The notes under the pieces are model-generated. The model did no database searches and was not told where the DNA came from. It saw only the letters and a program-made list of their open reading frames with translations. From Agrobacterium tumefaciens str. B6 (lineage in GTDB: Bacteria; Pseudomonadota; Alphaproteobacteria; Rhizobiales; Rhizobiaceae), in assembly GCF_001541315.1 (NCBI RefSeq), contig NZ_LMVK01000021.1, positions 1-40,618 of the forward strand: a stretch of DNA of 40,618 bases, read 5' to 3'. The stretch's first letter is position 1. Each line of letters starts with the position of its first letter. Shown here piece by piece: positions 34,780 through 40,618 of the stretch. A program made the position numbers and the translations under genes.

Positions 34780-36708
34780 TCAGGCCTTGAAAAAGGTTTC
34801 TGGGTTGGCGGGGCCGGGCGTCGGATATCCCCACGAATTCGGCATGGATTTGGGAACGTTCTGCATATCGTTCTTCACCACGCCGTAGCTGTCGCTGGGC
34901 AGGCACACGCCGAAGACGTAAAACTGGTCGGCAGCGATCTCCAGTATTTCCGCCATCAGCTTTCGCTGCACCTCCGGGTCCGGCGAGCCCAGCACACGGT
35001 CATAACGCGCCAATGCATCCTTGACCGGCTGCGGCGGCTCGACCGCACCCTTGGACACTGGATCGCGGTACCACAGTTGCCATCCCTTGGCGTACAGAGC
35101 CTCGGTCGTGTTGGGAATGAAATAGCGCGGGTCGAGAATGGCTGCGATGCCGCCATTGCCGCCGAAGCGGTGTGCTGTCGCGTCATAGTCGATGCCTTGA
35201 CGCACCCGCACCTCCCACAGCGAACGGTCCATGCTTCGCATCTGCACGTCGACGCCCACCGCATGAAACATCGGCAACGCCAGCTGAAAGATGTCGAGGA
35301 AGGTGGTTCGGGCCTGATCGATCTCGAATATGACCGTCACCCGCTTGCCGTTTTCATCCTGCCGGAAACCTTCCCCGTCTTTGTTGGGAAGGATTTTGTC
35401 GAGCAGGGCATTGGCCGCATCGGGATCGTATTGGGTGAATTGCGTAGCCAGACGTTCATTGTAAAGGGGGTCTTCCGCCCGCACGGCCGGTTGTGAGATC
35501 GTTCCCTGGCCGATGAACACCGTGTCGATGATCGCCTGACGGTCCAGCGCCATCGAAAGCGCTGCCCTGAAATCTTTGTTGCCGTAGAGCTTGCGCTTGG
35601 CTTCATCCGGATGGTTGAGGTTGAGCTGGAACACCATCTCGTTGGTTTCGGTCGATGTCAGCGTATACAGGCCGAACTGACCCTGTTCCTGCGAATCGTA
35701 AAGCACGGCCCGATTGGCTGGCGTGGCGATATACTGATCCATCAGATCAATTTCGCCCTGCATCGCCTTCAACAGCAAGACCTGCGCATCGGCGACCATC
35801 TGGTAGACAATGCGATCGATGTAAGGCAGTTGATTTCCCTCGGTGTCTATCTTCCAGTAGAACGGGTTGCGCTCGGCAACGGCGCGGTCGGTGCTTTGTC
35901 CCGGTGCGACCGACATCTTCCAAGCATGGATGACGGGGCGCTGCGAATTCTGGAAGAACTCGTTGTCCACGACGAGGCCCGCCTCGCGCTGGAACAGCTG
36001 AATCCAGCCGGACGCGCCCTTGGCCTTGGCTTCCTGTTCGGCGTTGGGGTTGTATTTGATGTGGAACTGCTTGAGATAATGTTTCGGCGCGCGGGTCGTC
36101 TGGTCGTCATTGGCCCATGCCAGCCGCAGCGGAAACAGACCGTTGGGCGCAGCGAAAATCACCTTGAACGTGACATCGTCCACGGCTTCGAAGCGGGCCT
36201 TTTTTCCGCCCGCGCGCAGATGGTTCTGGCCGATATCGTTGAGGCCCTCGTAATCGAAGATGTCCTCGTACCAGAACATGATGTCTTCGGTGGTGAACGG
36301 TTCGCCATCCGACCACTTCATGCCTTTGCGCAGCCTGAAGGTGAACTCGGTGGCATCGGCGTTGCTCTCATAATGCTCTGCGACATTCGGTACCACGCCC
36401 GACCAGTCCGGCCTATATCGCAACAGGGGCTCGTAAGCCTGGTATCGGAACAGCATGGACAGGGACCCGCCGCCCACGATCGCGCTGTTCCAGTCGCCGC
36501 CGTGCGTTCCGACGCGGTCAAGCGGTGTGACGACCAGCGGGTTGAGCGGCAGGCGGTCTGTAACGGCGGGCAGCTTACCCTCCTTGACCATGGCATCCAG
36601 CATGGCGGGGTCTTTGACGGTGCTCGTCTGCGCAAAGGCTTGCAGAGCGGGCAATATGACGGCAGCGGTGCTCGCAGCGAGAAACGCGCGACGATTGAAC
36701 CCTTGCAT
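34780..36708 (-). CDS. family-5 ABC transporter substrate-binding protein (large, oligosaccharide type)
   Basis: A 642-residue periplasmic binding protein of the SBP_bac_5 family. The N-terminus has twin arginines and a hydrophobic run (NRRAFLAASTAAVILPALQAFAQ would be cut near residue 27), suggesting Tat or Sec export. Family landmarks include FTFRLRKGMKWSDGEPFT and RNPFYWKIDTEGNQLPYIDR. Its length is well over the ~530 of dipeptide and oligopeptide binders and matches AgpA-like oligosaccharide binders. GGAGGAGAAG precedes the ATG at 36708, so the eight codons before it are not used. It is the first gene of the seven-gene operon and is divergent from the LacI regulator. Confidence 0.9.
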   Translation of the reverse strand: MQGFNRRAFLAASTAAVILPALQAFAQTSTVKDPAMLDAMVKEGKLPAVTDRLPLNPLVVTPLDRVGTHGGDWNSAIVGGGSLSMLFRYQAYEPLLRYRPDWSGVVPNVAEHYESNADATEFTFRLRKGMKWSDGEPFTTEDIMFWYEDIFDYEGLNDIGQNHLRAGGKKARFEAVDDVTFKVIFAAPNGLFPLRLAWANDDQTTRAPKHYLKQFHIKYNPNAEQEAKAKGASGWIQLFQREAGLVVDNEFFQNSQRPVIHAWKMSVAPGQSTDRAVAERNPFYWKIDTEGNQLPYIDRIVYQMVADAQVLLLKAMQGEIDLMDQYIATPANRAVLYDSQEQGQFGLYTLTSTETNEMVFQLNLNHPDEAKRKLYGNKDFRAALSMALDRQAIIDTVFIGQGTISQPAVRAEDPLYNERLATQFTQYDPDAANALLDKILPNKDGEGFRQDENGKRVTVIFEIDQARTTFLDIFQLALPMFHAVGVDVQMRSMDRSLWEVRVRQGIDYDATAHRFGGNGGIAAILDPRYFIPNTTEALYAKGWQLWYRDPVSKGAVEPPQPVKDALARYDRVLGSPDPEVQRKLMAEILEIAADQFYVFGVCLPSDSYGVVKNDMQNVPKSMPNSWGYPTPGPANPETFFKA

Positions 36709-36848
36709 TTGTCTTCTCCTCCAGTCACGCATCGCGGAATTGCCTCTCCTCCTCAGGATCGATCCCGCAATTTTTGCACGGCTGCGTCGCTAAAAAAGAC
36801 AGCTTGCATGTCCGTATTTGTTTAGCTTGTATTATGTTATTTGTTAGG

Positions 36849-36858
36849 TAAAGCGTTA
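36849..36858. promoter_or_regulatory. candidate LacI-type operator
   Basis: TAAAGCGTTA is a near-palindrome (one mismatched pair) with the central CG-containing step usual for LacI/GalR operators. It lies in the AT-rich 196-base gap between the divergent LacI and binding-protein genes, 46 bases before the LacI ATG. A repressor bound here could control both directions. No second copy was seen. Confidence 0.35.
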
Positions 36859-36904
36859 TGTTGAATTTTATTTCGTGCGCGGCATCACAATGCGAGGAGG
36901 AGTT

Positions 36905-37915
36905 ATGCGCAAAGTGACATTGCAGGACATCGCCAATCACACCGGCTTGTCAAAATTTGCCGTTTCGTGCTCGCTTTCAGGAAAAGCCGGGGTCAGCGAG
37001 GCGACACGCAAACGCGTCGAGGACGCCGCTGCCATGCTGGGCTACCAACGGCCAAAGCCCGCCGACGAGCAGCGCGAGATCACGTTAATCTTCCACGATC
37101 AGGTAGATAGCGTCAGCTACGAGTTGCGGACGATGCTGCAGGACGGCATGCAGAAGGAGGCGCAGCGGCTGGGCCAGACGGTGCGATTGCAGTGGACACA
37201 TGACGCCCACAGGGTCGAGGCGGTGGTGCAGGATAGCGCCGGCATCATTCTCGTTGGGCCGCATGAAGAGACGATATTGCAAATCGTAAAAGCATCCGGC
37301 GTGCCGTCGGTTCGACTAGGATGGGTGTCTCCCCTCGAGCAGGCAGATCATGTTGGCGGCACTGATCACGAAGCGGGAATCGCTGTTGGGGATTATCTGT
37401 TCGGGCTTGGTCATCGGGACATCGCCTTCGTTCAGGGCAAAGAAGGTTATCGCGGACGTATGGAACGATATCACGGTCTACGTGAAAGTCTGGGCCAATA
37501 CCCCGATGCAAGGTTGCACGATTTGCGCTTTGACGAAGATGGCGGGTTCATCCCTGCGCTACGAAGTCTCCAAAACGCCGGGATCGCGCCGACTGCCCTG
37601 TTTTGCGCCCATGACGGACTAGCGCTCACCGCTGTTTCGGAACTCCTGGCGCGTGGTTACCGCATTCCAGAAGACATATCCGTTGTAGGCTTCGGCGACT
37701 TTTCTGCCGCAACCCAAATTTCCCCTCACTTGACAACAATCAAGGTACAGGGCGCAGAAATGGGCGCGACAGCCATGCGGCTACTTTTGGAGCGCATCGA
37801 CACACGAGGTCAGCCGGTCCTCGCAAGGCGCATACTTATCGCATCAACCTTTGTCGAGCGGAGGTCCTCAGGCGTCGCCCCGAGACATCCGAAATGGTTG
37901 ACTGCCGTCGAGTGA
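36905..37915 (+). CDS. LacI-family transcriptional regulator
   Basis: A 336-residue LacI/GalR repressor. The N-terminal helix-turn-helix reads VTLQDIANHTGLSKFAVSCSLSGK with the hinge RVEDAAAMLGYQ, and the sugar-binding periplasmic-protein-like domain follows (GTDHEAGIAVGDYLFGLGHRDIAFV, FCAHDGLALTAVSELLARGY, ISVVGFGDF). GGAGGAG before the ATG at 36905 excludes the ATG 30 bases earlier. It is divergent from the binding-protein gene and almost certainly represses that operon until its sugar-derived inducer is present. Position five of the recognition helix is Phe rather than the usual Ser/Thr-Val pattern, which may mean a distinct operator. Confidence 0.92.
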   Translation: MRKVTLQDIANHTGLSKFAVSCSLSGKAGVSEATRKRVEDAAAMLGYQRPKPADEQREITLIFHDQVDSVSYELRTMLQDGMQKEAQRLGQTVRLQWTHDAHRVEAVVQDSAGIILVGPHEETILQIVKASGVPSVRLGWVSPLEQADHVGGTDHEAGIAVGDYLFGLGHRDIAFVQGKEGYRGRMERYHGLRESLGQYPDARLHDLRFDEDGGFIPALRSLQNAGIAPTALFCAHDGLALTAVSELLARGYRIPEDISVVGFGDFSAATQISPHLTTIKVQGAEMGATAMRLLLERIDTRGQPVLARRILIASTFVERRSSGVAPRHPKWLTAVE

Positions 37916-38403
37916 TGAAAGTTAATCGCCTTGATGGGATATGAACTACCCACCCAGCGATTACGCGATCTGACATTTTATGGACGGCAACAGACCTGCG
38001 AAGCCTGTCGAACCGGGCAGAACGCGGAGAGAAGGTCCAGGAGCTGAACATCAAACGGCCTCAATGGCAGGATATGCAACAACATGACCGCGATGGCGCG
38101 CCCGAAGGTGGCGAGACCATTAGCAGATAGCCTGCGTCAGTCGCCGTCGATTATTCCAATATTATGACCTTTGAGGAGCGAGCCGTTTCAAGGCCCGGAT
38201 CGTTTATTGAATTCACCCACCCGCCCGATTATCGCTGCTGCCGCGAACACCGCTTCCGAGAGCCTGAAACGGCGATATGGGCAGCATATGCTGCTTGCCT
38301 CTAAGAGTGCCCGGGCCAGCGATCACGTCGAGGCAGAAAACCGTTCTCGACATCCCGACCATGTTTATCGCAATGCAGCCCCACAGAAGGCAGGCCATCA
38401 ACA
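37916..38403. other. 488-base gap without a recognisable gene
   Basis: No reading frame on either strand gives a protein-like sequence with a credible start. One plus-strand stretch near 37980-38130 stays open for about 50 codons (TDLRSLSNRAERGEKVQEL...), but it has no start and I recognise no family. The only structure is the 14-base palindrome at 38281-38294. It may hold the desaturase promoter and decayed sequence. Confidence 0.55.
38281..38294. promoter_or_regulatory. 14-bp perfect palindrome upstream of the desaturase
   Basis: GCAGCATATGCTGC is a perfect palindrome 110 bases before the desaturase ATG at 38404. Length and position suit an operator for a dimeric regulator. No regulator gene lies next to it apart from the LacI gene, whose own candidate site differs. 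Confidence 0.35.
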
Positions 38404-39441
38404 ATGATCACGGACACGATTTCCAGTGCGCCAGAAGCCTCGGACGAAAAAGCCTGGTTGAAGGTCCTTTCCAAGTATCGCACACCCCATGCGGGCCGGA
38501 GCATCTTCGAACTGACGGTAACTGCTATACCCTTCGTTGTTTTCTGGGTGCTGACTTGGCTTGCGGTGCACTTGGGTATTTGGTGGGGTCTGATCCTGAT
38601 CGTTCCCGCCGCCGGGTTTCTACTCCGCCTGTTCATGATCCAGCACGACTGTGGCCATGGCTCCTTCTTCGCTCGCCGTCGCTTCGATGATTGGACCGGG
38701 CGCGTTCTCGGCGTACTCACCCTCACTCCCTATGACTATTGGCGCAAGGCACACGCCGCCCATCATGCGTCCACGGGCAATCTCGATGAGCGCGGAATTG
38801 GTGACATCACCACTCTGACGGTGAGCGAATATTACGCCCGTTCCTGGTGGGGACGGGTTGCATATCGCCTTTATCGGCATCCGTTGGTCATGTTCGGCAT
38901 AGGGCCGGCCTGGCTTTTCCTGTTTCAGCAACGCCTGCCATTCGGTATGATGCGCGACGGCCCCCTTCCCTGGATATCGACTATGGTTACCAACATTGCT
39001 GTGGCGGCGCTTGCGACGCTGCTGATCTGGGCAGTCGGTCCGGTACCTTTTCTTGTCGTTCACCTGCCGATCGTTCTTTTGGCCGGTTCCATCGGCATTT
39101 GGCTCTTCTACGTGCAGCATCAGTTCGAGGAAACGCACTGGTCGAAAGAAACGGAATGGCGGTTTCCGAAAGCTGCCTTGCATGGCGCCTCCCACTATGA
39201 TCTGCCGCTTGTCCTGCGCTGGATAACTGGCAATATTGGCGTCCACCACGTGCACCATCTTTCAAGCAGGGTGCCTTACTACCGCCTGCCCGAGGTTCTG
39301 CGAAACCATCCGGAACTGCGCAAAATCGGCAGAATCACGCTGTGGCAAAGCCTGCGATGCGTGAAGTTGGTACTGTGGGACGAGCGGAGCCGGAAGCTGG
39401 TTTCGTTTCGCCAAGCCGCCTCCGTCGCCGACGCGCTATAA
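38404..39441 (+). CDS. membrane fatty-acid desaturase
   Basis: A 345-residue integral-membrane di-iron desaturase. The three histidine boxes are HDCGH (81-85), HAAHH (117-121) and HHVHH (281-285), which bind the two irons. Between them lie about four to six hydrophobic helices (for example TVTAIPFVVFWVLTWLAVHL at about 39-58). This arrangement fits the omega-6/delta-12 acyl-lipid desaturases of bacteria. It would introduce a double bond into membrane acyl chains or a lipid precursor, using O2 and an electron carrier not encoded here. The ATG follows an AAGGCAGG about 12 bases upstream. It stands alone between the gene-poor gap and the mosaic remnant at the right end. Confidence 0.92.
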   Translation: MITDTISSAPEASDEKAWLKVLSKYRTPHAGRSIFELTVTAIPFVVFWVLTWLAVHLGIWWGLILIVPAAGFLLRLFMIQHDCGHGSFFARRRFDDWTGRVLGVLTLTPYDYWRKAHAAHHASTGNLDERGIGDITTLTVSEYYARSWWGRVAYRLYRHPLVMFGIGPAWLFLFQQRLPFGMMRDGPLPWISTMVTNIAVAALATLLIWAVGPVPFLVVHLPIVLLAGSIGIWLFYVQHQFEETHWSKETEWRFPKAALHGASHYDLPLVLRWITGNIGVHHVHHLSSRVPYYRLPEVLRNHPELRKIGRITLWQSLRCVKLVLWDERSRKLVSFRQAASVADAL

Positions 39442-39518
39442 AGCACGTTCGGTGATTTCATGCAGCGGCTCCTGCCGGCAGAATGACAAAGCCGGTGCCG
39501 GGTGCCGCGCGTGGACGA

Positions 39519-39920
39519 TTAGGAAGCCACAGGACCTGGAAACTCCGAGATTTCCACCCTGTCCCGTCCATTCGCTTTCGCCCGATAGAGCGCGGCATCA
39601 GCACTCGACAACAAGCGTTCGACACTGATTGCTCCAGTTTCAGGCGATAGCGAAAGTCCGATGCTCGCTGTCACTTTTACAAGGCGGCCGTCACTCAGAC
39701 CAATCGGAGTTCCAGCGAGTGCTTCCCGGATGCGCTCTGAGACCCGGATGGCATCAGGTTTCGGGCAATGCGGGATCACCACCGCGAATTCCTCGCCACC
39801 GACACGGCCGAAGGCATCACCGGGACGAAGACAGTTTCGAACACGCTGCGCGAATGACATCAGCACCTCGTCTCCAGCAGCATGTCCATAGTTGTCGTTC
39901 ACCGCCTTGAAATGATCGCC
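39519..39920 (-). pseudogene. GGDEF (diguanylate cyclase) domain fragment fused to an ABC exporter remnant
   Basis: From DHFKAVNDNYGHAAGDEVL to the stop this is the C-terminal three quarters of a GGDEF domain: the GGEEF active-site loop is intact and an RPGD inhibitory I-site lies five residues before it. The first strand and the Asp that binds metal (first D of the usual DxDHFK) are absent: the preceding residues are WFVVRG of an ABC transporter, so RG replaces the D and its neighbour. As PleD needs that Asp for Mg2+, activity is unlikely. The stop is at 39519. It is part of one continuous frame with the exporter piece upstream. Confidence 0.75.
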
Positions 39921-40440
39921 GCGCACCACGAACCATGCGCCCGCCAGCATCACCATTACCTGCACGAAGCGCATCGACAAGTAGGAGAGCGACATGGACG
40001 CCGCCATCACCTTGTAGGCTTGCAGCTTCGTCTCCAGGTAATTGCCGTTGTTCTGCGCAAAAAGCGCCCGTTCATGGTCCTCGTTGGTAAACGCCTGCAC
40101 GACGCGAATGCCGCCGACATTCTCCTCGATCCGGGCGTTGAACTCCCCCCCCGGCCATAAAGCGCATGCCAGGTCGCAGTCATGCGCCTGCCATAAAACG
40201 TGGAGACGATCGCGGTGACTGGAACAATCGTCACCGTGATCAGCGCCAGCGGCACATGCACCCACATCATCAGCGCGAATGCGCCGATCAGTGTCATGAC
40301 AGCGATGAACAAGTCTTCTGGCCCGTGATGGGCGATCTCCCCGATTTCCTCCACGTCCTTGGTCAGCCTTGCGACCAAGTGGCCAGTTTTGTGGTTGTCG
40401 AAGAAGCCAAAGGAGAGCTTTTGCAGATGATCGAAGGCTT
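39912..40440 (-). pseudogene. ABC multidrug exporter membrane-domain fragment, frameshifted and without ATPase
   Basis: Two frames together read as the middle of an MsbA-like half-transporter: AFDHLQKLSFGFFDNHKTGH, VARLTKDVEEIGEIAHHGPEDL and then, in another frame, FNARIEENVGGIRVVQAFTN up to WFVVRG. The switch lies at eight consecutive C on the plus strand (about 40146-40153), right where YGR-GEFNAR should join, so a homopolymer slip explains it. The N-terminal helix pair is missing, as is the whole ATP-binding domain, replaced by the GGDEF fragment. At its 5' side (about 40440) the sequence changes abruptly to a methyltransferase read on the other strand. The gene cannot make a working exporter. 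Confidence 0.75.
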
Positions 40441-40618
40441 ATGGTTGTCGGGGCTGGCGGCACGGCGGGCGAAATCATCGCCGCCGCTCGGCTGGAACCG
40501 CAATGGTCTTTTGTCGCCGTCGATCCTTCAGCGCCGATGCTTGACCTTGCACGCGAACATCTGGTCAGGGCCGAGGTGTCTGACCGGGTGGAGACGGTTC
40601 TCGGAGCCGTCGCCGATC
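40441..40618 (+). pseudogene. headless SAM-dependent methyltransferase, continuing past the window
   Basis: The reading frame opens in the SAM-binding motif (MVVGAGGTAGEI) and continues with FVAVDPSAPMLDLAREHL and RVETVLGAVAD, the next two motifs of a class I methyltransferase. The residues normally preceding motif I (about 40) are absent because the DNA upstream belongs to the ABC exporter. The ATG at 40441 is inside the motif and would give a protein without its N-terminal cap. The 3' end lies outside the window. It is not the same gene as the fragment at 9-190: the motif I sequences differ. Confidence 0.6.

Noticed and set aside
35611..36825. A 404-residue plus-strand frame opposite the binding-protein gene
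   Set aside because: Antisense shadow without start context; the minus strand encodes a recognisable family-5 binding protein.
40392..40450. Nine-base direct repeat TGGTTGTCG (40392-40400 and 40442-40450) as the cause of the right-end junction
   Set aside because: Exporter homology continues to about 40438, past the first copy, so the junction does not lie at that repeat as simple recombination would need.
1..40618. CRISPR arrays, tRNA or rRNA genes, and insertion-sequence ends
   Set aside because: No regularly spaced direct repeats, no cloverleaf with a TTC-arm pattern, and no transposase-like frame were recognised by reading; a dedicated search was not possible here.

Overview
The gene content and GC-rich codon use point to an alphaproteobacterium of the order Hyphomicrobiales (Rhizobium/Agrobacterium/Brucella-Ochrobactrum type). 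The window is accessory in character: many small catabolic oxidoreductases, each beside its own LysR regulator, plus several gene remnants. I saw no rRNA, tRNA, CRISPR array, intact transposase or replication gene. Assignments rest on motifs read by eye.

Left part (1-16.3 kb). The window opens with a methyltransferase cut off just after its SAM-binding motif, abutting an unrecognised protein gene. A minus-strand catabolic operon follows: zinc alcohol dehydrogenase, metallo-beta-lactamase-fold hydrolase, aldehyde dehydrogenase. Then come a pirin, a frameshifted DHA2-type MFS exporter, a Gal80-like Gfo/Idh protein, an aldo/keto reductase with a LysR regulator, an L,D-transpeptidase lipoprotein, a second LysR gene, an S9 peptidase/MerR pair and a small lipoprotein.

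Middle part (16.6-26.9 kb). This is an oxidoreductase-rich stretch: a second Gal80-like Gfo/Idh protein, an alpha/beta hydrolase, a monooxygenase/NIPSNAP-like protein translationally coupled to a quinone oxidoreductase, two LysR genes, two SDRs, an F420-reductase-like protein and another quinone oxidoreductase. Several intergenic gaps hold strong inverted repeats. One would hide the ribosome-binding site of an SDR. The stretch ends with an ArsR repressor remnant running in frame into a C39-like cysteine peptidase.

Right part (27-38 kb). A compact seven-gene minus-strand operon is divergent from a LacI regulator. It encodes a large family-5 solute-binding protein with a Tat-like signal, a cytoplasmic glycosidase-like protein, two permeases, a fused double ATPase, hydroxypyruvate isomerase and tartronate-semialdehyde reductase. 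It reads as a transporter for an unidentified glycoside or oligosaccharide, with intracellular cleavage and a C3-acid branch ending at glycerate. This is the best candidate for an undescribed pathway here.

Right end (38.4-40.6 kb). After a membrane fatty-acid desaturase the sequence becomes a mosaic: a GGDEF domain lacking its first metal-binding Asp is fused to an ABC-exporter membrane domain that has lost its ATPase. That domain is frameshifted at a run of eight C and abuts another headless methyltransferase. These joins are either true recombination scars or assembly errors.
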